Shown here piece by piece: positions 1 through 13,089 of a stretch of DNA of 64,000 nt. Under the pieces are notes generated by a model. The model was not told where the DNA came from. It did not search any database and worked only from the letters and a program-made list of their open reading frames with translations. Origin of the DNA: Monosporascus cannonballus (lineage: Eukaryota; Ascomycota; Sordariomycetes; Xylariales). Both the position numbers and the translations under genes were made by a program. The DNA is taken from NCBI GenBank assembly GCA_004154925.1, contig QJNS01000050.1, forward strand, positions 124,001-188,000. Direction: 5' to 3'. Numbering within the stretch: the first letter of the stretch is position 1; each line of letters starts with the position of its first letter.

Positions 1-659
1 CATTATAATTAATAATTTTACGTTATTATAATGATAAATTTAATTATAATAATAAAATTGAATTAATAGAAATTTAAAATATTTATTCATTAATAATTTA
101 ATAGTTGTAATAATAGCCAAAATAATACGCATTAAGTAAATAGTTCGCCAGTTAATTTTAAAATTAAAAAACCACCTGGTATTAAAAAAAGAATTCTCTG
201 CGTTATAAAATAACTTTCGGCTAAGAAAATAATACCTAAACGCCCGACTGGAAAAATAATACCTACGGATCCGGCTTTTTTTAAAAGGCGACAATCACGC
301 GTATTATCTGGCAGTATGTTTTCTTTAAAAAAATGAAATAATCTTAAAATAATGTTAATTTATATAGCCGTTATTTTACCTAAAATCCGACAATATTAAA
401 CAAATATTAAGTTATTATTTAAAGAAAGCGCCTTTTTAACGTTTAATAAGAGAAATTTGGTAATAATTTAAAAGTTAATAGTGATTTTAAATTTTTGTTA
501 TAGACGTTATGTAAAAAATGATAAAAACTGTATTAATCGAATTATATAAAAATAAATAATATATAAAATAATTTTAAAATAATTTAAATTTTTTATAATA
601 ATTAATTTATGTATTATTTATCCTAAACACATTATTATTTAATAAAAAATATGGAATTA

Positions 660-1020
660 ATTAAAAATATTTTAAGCTATTACTAAAACTTAGTAGGACT
701 GTAAATAAAAAATGTGGCTTCCGATAAAAAGCCTGGCGTTTCGTTAAGTAAAGCTTATAATTAAAATTTTAAGCGTATTAAAAAAAATGCGTAAAATAAT
801 AATACGCAAAATAATAACGCGCAAAATAATAATGCGCAAAATAATAATGCGCAAAATAATAATGCGCAAAACAGTAAAAATTCGGATAATACGTAAAATA
901 ATAATAATAATGGAATTTTCAGTGAAATTTAGGCTCGGTTTAAAGGGAAATCGGCGTTATTTGGTTTTATAATACCTAAAAAGTTTTATACAGTTTAACT
1001 GCAAATTTCTTAATATTATT
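660..1020 (+). pseudogene. Asn/Gln-rich ORF relic in repeat R copy 1
   Basis: One forward frame reads as a continuous low-complexity protein interrupted only by TAA/TAG codons that fit former CAA/CAG. It has a basic segment (SLSKAYN, then NFKRIKK), a repeated Asn-Ala-Gln-Asn-Asn tract coded by the 15-base minisatellite, and the C-terminal segment FKGKSALFGF. The same segments appear in copy 2 at about 41690-41975, so the frame was probably once coding. The short methionine-initiated ORF at 787-972 is a different frame of the same minisatellite and is not the likely product. The function is unknown. Confidence 0.4.
789..878 (+). repeat. 15-base minisatellite, about six units
   Basis: Tandem units of GCGCAAAATAATAAT, with variants ACGC and GCGT at the unit start, repeat with a 15-base period. 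Because the period is a multiple of three the frame is kept, giving a five-residue Asn/Ala/Gln repeat. The equivalent tract in copy 2 (about 41793-41840) has only about three units, so copy number differs between the two R copies. Confidence 0.85.
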
Positions 1021-1110
1021 ATTTTTACCGGATTATTTCAGATTATTTCAAACTATTAAAGCGATTTGTTTTCTGTACAAATTTTTTACCTACTGAGTAC
1101 CCGTAGGTTA

Positions 1111-4100
1111 CCTTAGCTAGCTCAGGCCTCCCTAGCTCATTTTCCCAATTTTTTCAAAGTTATTCAAGTACCGCTCCACAACGCTAAATATTAACCAATT
1201 AAATCCTAAATCCCCGTAACGAACTAACGAAGCCTAAGTTATAATTACGTAAAAACAGCTTCGTTTAGTACATTTATTTTTTCATAAAAACAAAAATCCG
1301 TAATAACTTAATAATAAAACGTTTTTTTATAAATATATATATATATATACCGTTACTTTTGCTATGGCTTATTATTAATATTATTTTAATTTTGATTAGG
1401 ACTTATTTGTTATTTTTAAACCGTAACGCGTATAATAGTTGCAGCCCGAGCCCTTTACGTTATTATCTTCCTTTTTAAAATACGATAAATCCGAATTTTT
1501 TTAATTTTACCGGGTTACGCCTTTAAAACAAAATATACGTACGTATACCTAAGATTTCTGGCATTAACATAAATGAATTAATATAACGTTTAAAAATTTT
1601 ATTCGTAATTAGGTTTTTTACGATAATTTAAGCCGAATTATTAGTTCGACCGTTCGGATTAACCGATTAATTAACGTTTTAAAGGAAAAATAAATATGCG
1701 AAAGGTTATTAATATATAAAAATTAATAAGAATTTTTAATTCCGACTAATTAGGACCCCGTTATACGCAAATACCATAATAAATTATACGGGGAACTTAT
1801 AATTTTCGCAAAAAGGCCTGGATTTTATCATTTGCCGGAAAAAATATTATTCGAAATTAAAATAATTTATATTATCTTAAATAAACGTTAATATTTTATA
1901 AAAATATTTGCCTTTAATTAATTTAAACTTTTAAATTAAGTAATTATATATTTTAAGAAAAGGTAATAATTATATAATACGAAACGAAAAATAAAGCGAT
2001 TTCGTAATAATAATAATCCGGAAATTTTTATATATATTTTTTTTATAATTTTAATTATTATAATTAAGATAATTTCTAAAATTAATAATAATTATTTATT
2101 TTATTTAGTAATTAAATTTTTATTATTTTCGGGTTTATTATGGCATAATAACGATATATTAAAATAATTAAATGTTTACGAAAGTTATTATACGTTAAAT
2201 AAAAATAAAATTTGGTTAACGGAAAAAATTAAGGTAACCATATTAATTTTTTTATAATTATATAGTTTTAATTAAAATAAATTATATTTTATAATTAAGT
2301 ATAATAAAGCGATATTATATTTTAATATAATAATTGTAATATTTAAAATTATATTTATAATATAATATTTCGATATAATACCGTTATGCAAAATATTATT
2401 ACCGCTTTTAACCGTTATTATAGCCGTACTTTTAAAAAGAAATTAAAATAATTTATGTTCCGGCCTAATTAATATTACAAAATAAAATAATTTTGTAAAA
2501 CGTTATAATAATATTTGGTACCGCCTAATATTTTTTATTAATTTGTAATTAACATTATCCGGATTTTATTCCTTATTTTTATTAATACGTTTTATAAACG
2601 TAATAAATAAAAAATCCCCGGTTTTTCCAAATTAAAACATATTCCGTATATTAAATGCCGTTCGATTTTATTAAATATAATTAACGAAAATAAAGGCATT
2701 ATTAACAATATTTATACCGTTTATCGAAAGTTTTTTTAAGGGATATATGGATTTAAAAAAAATAATTTTATTGGTTTTTATAACGTTTTTATTTTATTTA
2801 TAAAAATTAAAAAATAATTAGTTATATTTGGAAAATACAGGCTAATTAAACCGAAATAACCGATTTATATAATAAAAAATAATAATTCCGTTTTGTTTTT
2901 ATTTTGATCTATATATAAATAAATTTCTTATTTATATTTATACATATTTATTAACCCGATAATATAACCGAAACGTATAAAACATAAATAATTTTATAAG
3001 CGGATCGTTAATTTTTAAATAAAATAACATAATTATATTAAAAATTGCCGAAATTTTATTTTTTCGAACTTTTTATTCTTTATATATATAATATTTGCAT
3101 ATTTATATTATTTTTGTAAAATTTACGAATTTAATAAAAATTATATATAATAAAAACGTTTAACGTATATGGAATTTCCCAGAATACCTTAATTAAAAAT
3201 CTTTTTTCGAAAACCGAATTTATTAAATTTATAAAATATATATATTCCCGGTTAATTATTGCCGAATTTGAATTTATTACGTATAACGTAATTTCTAAAT
3301 ATTTTGGTTGTACCGGATAAATAAAAGAAATATTACGAAATCTTAATTAAAATACGTTAATAAATAAAAGTTTTTTTGATAAAGACTTTTTATTATTATT
3401 TATTAATAATATATTATTTAATAATATAAATAATTTAACGGATAATTTATAAATATTTTATTTTTTAATTCGGAAATATAATATATTTATATTATTTCTG
3501 AAGCGGCGCAATTTCGATTAAAATATATTAAATAAAATCCTTTTATCGGATAATTACGAAATTGGAAATATTTTTAATACCGCCGATATTTTATAACGTA
3601 ATTACTTTTTTAACCTTATTAAAAATAATAATTAACCGTTAATCGATATAATTTATATTAATAAAAAATTTCGAAATTATTATTATTTTTTTAAAAACCT
3701 AAATTTATTTATACTTTTTATATATTATACGATATGGCGATATTAATTAAATTAAATGGTAAATATCGATATTATTAATTTTTTATTAGGCTAATTAATT
3801 TAATTACGGCAAAAAATATTTTATTTTAATTAGATATTACGTTTTATAATATTAAATCAAAAACATATTAATTTGATTTTAATATTAAATTTAATTTTGA
3901 CAAAATTTTTTAAAAAAATATAAAAAATATTTAATCGAAAAAGCGAATATTATAATTTATAATTATTTAACGAATTTCGTCGGTCGAAAAATAATATATA
4001 TAATATTAATATTATTTTTTTCGAAATTCGTTTTTAATTAAATATTATATATTCTTATAATGCAAATTTTATACCTATTATATTTTTCGCGAAATAAACG

Positions 4101-7100
4101 TTACGTTATTCGGGATTTTCGTAACGAAATCTTTAAATGCGTTTATTTTTTATTTTAAAATTTTTGATTTATTAAAAAATATTTATTTCGGATTAAAAAT
4201 ACGGCAAAAATTCCGAAAATATTTTTATTATGGGCCGTAAAATTATAAAAATTAAGTTTATAAATTTTAATAATACCGTATTTATTATTAATAATATAAA
4301 TAAGTTTAAATCGTTAAATACGGCAAAAAACGAAAATTAATTTATAAATAATTTTAATATAATTATCCGAAAAATTTTTAATACCGAATTTATTAAAGAT
4401 AATTTAATTCCGGACAACCATAATATATTATATATAGAAAAAAAATTATAATCCCAAAATACAAATTATTAAAAATTTGATTAAAAATTTTAATTAGGGT
4501 AATTCGTTATCGTTTTCGTCATTATCGGATAAGCAAAATAAAAATTTATTAAATAAAAATAAATTATTTATATAATTTTTTATTTTTTTATTTTTTTATA
4601 TTTTTTATAAATAATATAATATTTATATTATAATTTTATTATTAATACGATTTTATTATTTACGTAATCCTAATTAATTAATTTCGAAATCCTTTTATAA
4701 ATTATTACGATTAATTAATTAATATATTAACGTAATTTATTCGTTTTTAATAATAAAATTACGAATAAAAAATAATATTTTACTATACGGTACGTAATAT
4801 AATTATTAATAAAATTAATATTTTTAATTAAGTTTATAATTTACGTAATCTTATTTAATTATATTTCGTTTAACCGTTTTATTTTTTATAAAATTATATA
4901 AAAATATTATAAGATTTAAAATTAAATATAATATATAATTTCGGATTAACTTATATACCGTATTTATAATTAATTTATTAATCAATATTTTTAAATACTT
5001 TTTAAAATTTTTTTAATTTATTTTTTTTCGTATGTTATTATAATTTATATATTAATAATTCTTTTTATATTTTCGGGGTACAAAATTTTATTTATTTTAA
5101 ATATAATATTAACATTTAAATTTTTTTAAAAATTTTTATTCCGATTATATAATAATATTAAATATTTAGAAATTACGTATAAATATTTTTTGCTATATTT
5201 TTATACGTAATAAATTTATTTATTACTTATATAATTCTATAAATTATAATATTTATAAAATAATTATATAATATATATTTTATAATTAGGTGACCCGGTT
5301 TATAAAGTTATAAACGATTTTTCGTATTATTTATATAATATTTGAATTTATATAATTTTTTTATTATATTATAAAACCCATAATTAATTAAAAATCCGTA
5401 ATATATTTAATAATTTAATAATTTATAAAACCGGTATAATCCGTTATAATATAAATTTTATTATGCCGATTATTATTACGGAAAATATCTTAAATTATAT
5501 TATTAATATTTAATATTTATATAAATACTGTATTTTTCCGTAATAAAAAGTTTTATTTATAATATAAATTTTTCGTAATATTACCGAATTTATAAATATT
5601 TAATATTTATAAAATTTTTTTAATTAATATATATTTATATTAATATTAAAACGTAAAATATTTATTTTTTCGGATTTTCTACCGTATTAATATAATTTTA
5701 TAATATATATTTAATATTTGAAATTAATTATATATAATATATATATTTTTTTAAAAAATCTTTTATATTTTAAAATAATCGAATATTATTTAATTAATAC
5801 GGAAATATTTTAAGTAAGATTATGCCGTTAATTTTATTTTTTCTTAAATTATTATAATACTGGTTCCGGTTATTTTTTGGTTCGTAATTTTATTATTTAT
5901 TTTTAAGGTAATTTTTCGGAAGTAAATTATTTTTTAAGGATATTATTAATAAATTTAACTTTTTTGGCCGGGCAAATAAGGTTTTTTAAGTTTATCCGAA
6001 ATATATTATCAGGAATTATAACGGAAATTACCTTTATTATATCGGTAAAAAAATTTATTTATTCTTTATAATATATTAAAATATATAAATATATATATTA
6101 TAATATGGATTTCGGGTATTAAATAAAAAAACTTAATTAATAATTATAATATTATAAATAACGTAATTTTATATATTAAAATATAATAAATATTTAAAAT
6201 TATAAAAAATATAATTAAATAAATAATATTAATTATATATTATATAATTATAATAATTATATTTAATATATATTTAAAAAAAATATATTATATAAATTAT
6301 ATTAAAAAATATATAATAAAATATAAATTTCATATAATTTATATATAATTATTATTTTATTATAAGAAAAAATAACGTTAATTTTTTTATTTATATTTAA
6401 TAATTTATAAAAATTTAATAATTTATATATTTAAAATTATATAATTTTAAAATTTATATATATTTTAATTTTAATTTTATATATTATTTTAAAATATTTT
6501 TATAATTAATTAATTATTTATAAACTTTAATTATATATTATAATTCCTAATATATTTTTTATTTATATTAATAATATATTTAATAATTATTTAATATATA
6601 AATTTTATTTTATTTTTTATATTATATATTTTTATTTATATTTTAAATTTTAATTAAACCAAATTTATATTAAAAAATTTATAATATTATTAAATTTTTT
6701 AATTATAATTATTTATTTATATATATTTAATATTATATAATTATAATAATAATATTATTATTATTTAATAAAACAAAATATAATAATTATATTCGGAAAA
6801 TAAATAATAATTTATTAAAAAAAATAAAATATATATAATAATTATAACCGTATTACGTTAATTTTAGATATAAATTATATTAATTATAACGTTTTTTTTA
6901 TATTTTATTTCTTATTATATATATTATTTTTTTTAATTTTTATTTTAATTTATATAATTAAGTTTTTTTAAATTAAATAATAATTCGATAAAAATTTAAT
7001 ATTATAAAGTTTTTATAAAATAAATTATATTATTATATATCAAAAAACGTAAATTATATACCGTTATATAATTATTAACGTATATTTTATTTATAATAAT

Positions 7101-7640
7101 TTAAAAATAATATTTAAAAAAATATTCCGAAATTTTAATTATATATATATAATTTATAAAAAATTAATAAAAAATATATTTATATATTTTAATAATTTTT
7201 AAATTTTATTTTTATTAAATTATTAAAAATATATTAAATAATATATAATATTATTCGTTTTTTTATATATTAAAATATAATAATAAAATTATTAATATAA
7301 ATAATATAAATTATTAAATAATATATTTTTAAAACCATAAAATAAATATTTTTTATATTTTAAATTTAATTAATATATATTATTAAAAAATTATATAATT
7401 AAAACCGTTAATGGTTTTCGAAAATTTATAATTTATAATAATTTACATAATATAAATAATATTAAAAATATAATAATTTTATAATTCCGATTAAAAAAAA
7501 TATAAAACCGTAATATATTTTATAATATATATTATATGGATATTATTTTTATAATATTAAATAAACGGAAAATTTGTAATTCCATATAATTTATTATTAA
7601 GTAAATAATTTTATACAAAAATTAAATTTTTAAATACCGC
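1111..7640. other. Gene-free, extremely AT-rich DNA
   Basis: No ORF or domain can be supported here. The first 150 bases after the R repeat are less AT-rich (AGCTCAGGCCTCCC near 1120). From there AT content climbs and 6060-7600 is almost pure A/T with rare CG dinucleotides. Scattered ACG, CCG and TCG triplets in an otherwise A/T background look like heavily RIP-mutated repeat DNA, but I could not tie it to a family. A short (TA)n run lies near 1336-1350. Confidence 0.6.
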
Positions 7641-7910
7641 AATATATTCGGTATTAATATTAAGAACTTCGGCGGTTACCCGGAATATCCGATTATTATT
7701 ATACCTATATAAAATTTTAATATAAAGGAATTCCTAGAACCAGCCGGGGAAAAAACAAAGGAATCCTTAGAACCAACCGGGGACCCAGCTACGCCGACAA
7801 AGGGAAAACGCGGCAAGGGGAAAAAAGCTAGATCCGGGTGTCGACGTTTACTAAGGGAACCAAAAAGCCCCAGTTCGAAAAAGAAATAACCACCAAAATC
7901 TCCAACAAAA
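7640..7910 (+). pseudogene. Unknown ORF relic, 5' part (split by element B1)
   Basis: This is a less AT-rich stretch abutting the left TSD of gypsy element B1. In the frame starting at 7727 it reads GIPRTSRGKNKGILRTNRGP, then SYADKGKTRQGEKS and, after a TAG that fits Trp, IRVSTFTKGTKKPQFEKE, reaching the insertion point without frameshift. The first part is an internal repeat (GIPRTSRG / GILRTNRG). The reading continues in frame at 21842 once B1 and one TSD copy are ignored. A second open frame here gives a Lys/Pro-rich stretch ending in an AT-hook-like GRPRK, but it stops soon after the junction. No family recognised. Confidence 0.5.
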
Positions 7911-8305
7911 TGTTATAACCTAACGGTCTTGGCTTCTTTTCAGACGGTCGGAACCACAAAAAGGTCAGTTCCGACCTAAGCCAAAACATTACGTAACTGG
8001 CTTAAAGGTCTTAATGCGCCAAATACTTTAAAACCCTTAAGCCAACAGGAGAACTTAAAGGGCTTAACGAACTTAAAGGTTTAAACTGCTTAAGTATTTT
8101 AAGCCAAAATAAAAATATATACGTTCGTTATTCCATAATTTAAATAACTTTAACTTATAATATAATATTGTTATTTAAGGTATTTTTAATATTAGTAAAC
8201 GTAATATATTATTATATTTATTACTTAAATTCTTATAATATTCTTATTAATATATATTTATCGACTTTAAATTTAATAATTAATTAAATCTTATAATTCG
8301 TTACA
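7911..8305 (+). repeat. 5' LTR of B1
   Basis: It starts TGTTATAACCTAACGG and ends GTTACA. It aligns along its length with 21442-21836; most differences are C/T and G/A. The distal half (from about 8125) is also shared with the B2 LTRs in reverse orientation, whereas the first half (U3) is largely different from B2. Immediately after it comes TGTTATAAGTTTTT, the position of the primer-binding site. Confidence 0.92.
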
Positions 8306-8639
8306 TGTTATAAGTTTTTATTTAATAATATTATTAAATTTTAAATAATATTTAGCGCTGTTAAAATATCGATTAATATTTAAAAAACGCTTATTTAATA
8401 ATTTTAGGTTCGAATTCGAGAATTAGAAAAAAAAGTTCGATAATTTAAGGTTACGTTATTTGCCTAAACCTTTTTCGTCCGCATAAAACCCAAAAAGCCA
8501 AAACTTTACGATAGAAAAAATAACCTATAGATTTTCTTAATTTAGGTACAAATTTGCTTTTGCTTTCTGGATTGTAATAACTTAGCGAATATGGTCCTAA
8601 TAATAAAAGCATACCTAATAAAAATATATTTAATTAATT

Positions 8640-9672
8640 TAAATTCATTATAAAAAACTTCTTAAAAGTAAAAAACCGGATAAACGAAATTTTATTAACG
8701 AAACTTTTTTATTTTATATTAATTTCGAAAATAAAATACATATTAATTTCGGCAATCCGGATAAAAGATAATTAACGGCTTAATAAATTTTATAATTTCG
8801 ATAAAAAGAACCCGCGTTTAAGTACGCCGTAATTTTCAAAAATTTTGCGGTTAAGACCAGATAAAGAAATAAAGAAATTAACGTTTTTATTGATATATTT
8901 TATAAAGGATTAAAAAATAATAAAAAAAATGAAATTATTCGGATTAAATAATTAATAACCTTAAACCGGTATATTATAAAAATAATTAAAATTAATAATT
9001 AATAATTTAAAAAACGATAAAAAAAAGAATAATATATTTTATATTCAGGATATATCAAATTTAACCAGGGGAAAAAATAAGATACATCCCTTATTTCTTA
9101 CGGAACGGCGCCAGGATTTATGGAATTCGAAATTACCTATAAATAAAATTGGAGCCAAATTAAATACTTTAATTATGGCAAAATGGAATATAAAGCTTCT
9201 AAATACAAAAAACTCAAAAAGCCATAATAAAATAACTGCACCCCTATATTAAAGGGATAATTTAAAAATAATTACGGAAATAATAACAAAATTATTAATA
9301 TAATCCAAGTTAAGTATATATTAGGCTTACGACAAAAGGTCCAATAGGGATTATTACGATAAGAAATTTAACGAAAAATACGAAAAACCAAAAAATTAGC
9401 ATAGCAAATATTACGAACATAATGAAACACGTTATAAGGATAATTAGGTAAATATTAAAATTAAAGAAAAGAAATTTATCCCGGAACCCTTAATCGATAT
9501 AGCAAAATGTACATTATATACTGTCGACGACGAGAATATCCCGATTACGAAAAATAAAAATAATATATCCATATACGAATTACCCGCATATACTATAAGG
9601 GATTCGATTTTCCAAATCGTACCGGATATAACAAAAACGACAAATAATAATATTAACAGTTTCGAACTATAA
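8640..9672 (+). pseudogene. B1 gag relic
   Basis: Forward reading gives a gag-like polypeptide with RIP stops. The segment at about 9022-9200 (HPLFLTE, LPINKIGAKLNTL) matches the - strand ORF at 59371-59640 in B2 (NPLFFTE, LPINKIKARLNAL), which confirms the frame. A degenerate zinc knuckle with Cys changed to Tyr (HSKYYEHNETRYKD) lies near 9395-9435. An unbroken tail (KFIPEPLIDIAKCTLYTVDD onward) runs to the TAA at 9670-9672. The start is uncertain. A - strand ORF over the same bases is a shadow. Confidence 0.7.
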
Positions 9673-9960
9673 ACCCAGGAAATATCCATTAATTAGCCGA
9701 TATAAAGAGCTGGCCCGAAAAAAAGTAATACCCGCAAAAAAACCTTTTTATTATTATGGATAATATAATTATTAAACGGAAGAAAAACTAATCCAACATA
9801 CAGTTAAAAGATATTATTAGCAAATTATTACGGAATTTTATTTTTAATTAGCATTTATTACGGATTTTCAAAAAAAACTATTAAAGAAAAAATACATTAA
9901 TTTATAAAAAATCTTTAAGACGATAATTAAAACAACGCATAATAAAATATAGTTATAAAT

Positions 9961-10380
9961 TGTTACGGATCCCTGAACGGACCGGTTCTGAAAGCCCCAA
10001 AGCTGCAGGAATGAAAAAGCTCCACACTCTAAGTCACGTAACTTGAAGTGATCTAACTAATCTATTAAATCACATAAATCACTGTGATCTGGGTAATTTA
10101 ACAGATTTAGGAAATTAATATCATACCGGTAAAGTAAAAAGAAATATAAAATTTCAAATTTTTATGTAAATAATTACGTACTTAATTTCGCTCCTTAATT
10201 ATTAATTTAAATTCTTAATTAAAAAATAATTATATCGTTTTTTAATTAAGAGAAAAATCTTTAAATCTTTTTAACGAATAAATTTTTAAATAATTTTTCG
10301 CTTTATTATTATTTACAAATTAAAACCTTATTTCGAATATTATTTATATTTCCAAATATATATATAATAAATGCGTTATA
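9961..10380 (+). repeat. 5' LTR of A1
   Basis: It starts TGTTACGGATCCCTGAACGG and ends GTTATA, where the expected terminal CA has become TA. The first 90 bases are much less mutated than the rest. It matches 16767-17188 directly and 29558-29979 and 36411-36829 in reverse. Confidence 0.92.
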
Positions 10381-10730
10381 TTTTAATAATTTCTTAATTA
10401 ATAAGTAACGAATCATTTATTGCCCAATTAAAGCATAAATTTTTTTAAACTTAATATAAATAATAATACAGGATAACAATTAAAAAATAAATAATATATC
10501 CGATCCTCGTTATTAATTAATAAAAAATTAATAACTAAATTAAACGATTTATTTTTTATTATTAGATTTTAAAGAGGCTTATTATTTTCGTAACTTTAAT
10601 AATAATTTTTACCTGCAAAAAAATAATTAAAATATAAAAGGTTAAAATAAATAAGGATAAAAAAGAATACCTAGCCAAAAATTAAAAAAGAAAAGTACTA
10701 AAATATTTAACCGGAAAAAGAAAGTGTATT

Positions 10731-11740
10731 ATGGAAAAAAAGTTAGATTTTTTGGCCCAAAAAGTTAAAAGCTTAAAAAAGGAAAATATTCGATTTACTT
10801 AAAAAAACCGGCTTTTTTGTAATTCGGTTCCCCTAAAGGACGAAATTAAAAAAATGGTTTTTAATTATTTTCGTATAGCGCGGAACGACCATAATAATAG
10901 AAAATTTCGATTTTGCTATTATTTGGCGCAAACCAATTACGAAAAAAAAACTGTATTACCTTTTAATTATTACGAAATACCTAATACTAAGAATTATAAA
11001 TTAATTTCTTTTAAGCCTTATAATAAATTTACGGATATAAAAAAGTTTTTAATATAAATTAAACTTTATTGTCAATTTTATAAAACTTTTTTAATATAAA
11101 TTTATCAAAAAACAATTATAATTTTTTAGTTATTTATCGGAAAAACTGTTATATAATTCGAACCTATTATAAAAAATTACTTACAAAATTATCCTAATAA
11201 ATCTTTAAATATAATTAATTATATTTTTAGTAAATATAAATATTTCGAAAAAACAAAAGCAAATTGTATTTAAAAATCTCAATAAAAAATAATATATAAT
11301 TAAATAATTTTTTTTTGCTAAACCAAAATTAATATCTGAATATATAATTAAGTTTCACCGTTTGGTAATTATTTCGAATTTATTAAAAAATACCTTATTT
11401 TATTTTTATTATAACGGCTTTAAATTTTAAATTAAAAACAAAATATATATAGAACTTATAATAAGATTTTTTACAAAATATACCGATAAGGTTATTATTG
11501 CCGACCGCCGCACTTTTAATCGGTATTTCGAAAAAAAAGGACAGGTAAACAAAATAACGATAAAAATATTAATAACCGAATTAAAAAGGATAAAGGTAAA
11601 TTTTTAAAAAACACGAATATCGTTTCGAAAAAATCTAAAAAAAATAAATCTAAAGTAAAATATTTTAACTATGGCAAAAAGGGGTATTTTAAAAGCGAAT
11701 ATCGTTTTTCTGCAAAAGGGGTTTCAAAAAGGAAGAAATT
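10731..11740 (+). pseudogene. A1 gag relic
   Basis: The chosen start is the ATG at 10731, in frame with the open segment 10854-11057 and separated from it by one TAA near 10800. The N-terminus (MEKKLDFLAQKVKSLKKENI) has the heptad pattern of a short coiled coil. Further on a CCHC zinc knuckle survives as FNYGKKGYFKSEY near 11665-11705, with both outer Cys changed to Tyr by G-to-A. The copy in A2 has its start codon changed from ATG to ATA at 36018-36020. Confidence 0.7.
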
Positions 11741-12669
11741 CCTTAATCACAGAAAAGAATTAAAATAATTAAATAAAAAATTGATAATAAGGCAAAAAAA
11801 AAGGAGAAAAAAATCAGTTCGATTTTTTTAAGCCAGAATTTATTATAACTATAATTACTTTAATTTAAAACGATATCTTAAAATACGAAAATTATTCCAT
11901 TTATTAAAACTTTAAAATTAAAACCTATAAATATTATTTAAAATAAACGGTTTTTAGGATAGCTTTAAAGTTAAGATATTAATATTACTTTGATTTCCAG
12001 AAATTTAAAATATATATAAAAAACGGTTAATTTCGACCAAATATTAACAATTATAAATAATTATTTTCGGAATTTTGTGGGTTTTTAAAATGTATTATTT
12101 ATTAAAAAATATTATCGGTAAATTTTTACAACCTGTTACATTTTACTGCCCGTTATCTCGACGATGACCTTATTTATTTTAATGTTAAGGAAAATAATAA
12201 TTTTTGGCTTAAATAAAATAATAAAGTTTTTATCGAACTAAACGACGAATATCGATAGATTAAAATTTCCTAATAACCAAAGTACCCTAAATTTTATTAC
12301 TTATATCTTAAGTTAAAACCGATTAAAAAATTGTAGTATAAAAATATTTATATTATTTTCCGATATTTTATATTTAATATAAGCTCCTAAATATAAAAAT
12401 ACCTTTTTCGAAAATTTACCTTTTTAATCTTATAATTCGGAAAATTTAAAACCTAATAATAAGCCAAAAAAATTCGCATTTAAAACTTTAATACAAATAC
12501 GGCAAAAAAACATAATTCCGGTATAAAAATAACTAATATACCAAGTATGCCGTCAAGAAATTTCGCGAATAAAGATTTGCTAAAACCAAATAATATTAAA
12601 AATCCAAAATTTATAAAGGTTTTCGAAATTAAGATATCGAAAAGCTTTAGTTTATAAAACCTTATGTAA

Positions 12670-13060
12670 AACGATAAAAAAATACGGAATTAAATCGAGA
12701 TTTCTTTTTAGTATAAAAACAAAATATTTAAAGTTATAATTAATTCCAGAATAAAAAATAATTTTATTTCCTCCGTAATAATAAAAAAATATTAAATTCT
12801 CTACAAATATAAATTAAAATCCTATAAATTACGTACGGTAAATAAAAACTTATTTATATATAAAAGTAAATAAGTTTTTTAAAAAATTAAGAAATTTTTA
12901 ATATAAATTTAAAGATATTAAAAACGTATTTTGCTAAATATTGCCGATATTTCTAAATACGATATTATTTTAGAAATACCTTAATTTTATTTTAATAACT
13001 TATGGATTAAATAAAAAAAACGAATATTTTTTGGGGCAAATAAAATAAAGATATTAGAAA
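12670..13060 (+). pseudogene. A1 aspartic protease relic
   Basis: A retropepsin-like region lies between gag and reverse transcriptase. The readable parts are RTVNKNLFIYKS near 12835 and SKYDIILEIP near 12953-12982, the latter corresponding to the conserved ILGMPWL block that ends gypsy proteases, followed by a segment ending RIFFGANK. The catalytic DSG triad is not readable with confidence. The assignment rests on this block and on position. Confidence 0.55.
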
Positions 13061-13089
13061 AAAACGATCGAAAAATTTGTTATATTATT

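Larger units (their letters stand above)
1..1110. repeat. Repeat R, copy 1 (cut by window start)
   Basis: This stretch aligns in the same orientation with 41035-42070. Shared blocks include the ACGCCCG / ATAATACCTAA segment near 230-250, the AAAGCTTATAATTAAA segment near 750, and the end block GGGAAATCGGCGTTATTTGGTTT near 945-967. The copies differ mainly by C/T and G/A changes, as RIP predicts. Copy 1 carries an extra duplicated segment of about 25 bases around 230-275 that copy 2 lacks. Both copies run into a CTG(A/G)GTACCCGT(A/G)GGT motif at their right end. The family is not recognised: no reverse transcriptase or transposase motif is visible. Confidence 0.8.

Noticed and set aside
9444..9689. 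81-residue - strand ORF
   Set aside because: It is the shadow of the + strand gag tail of B1, which has a matching copy in B2.
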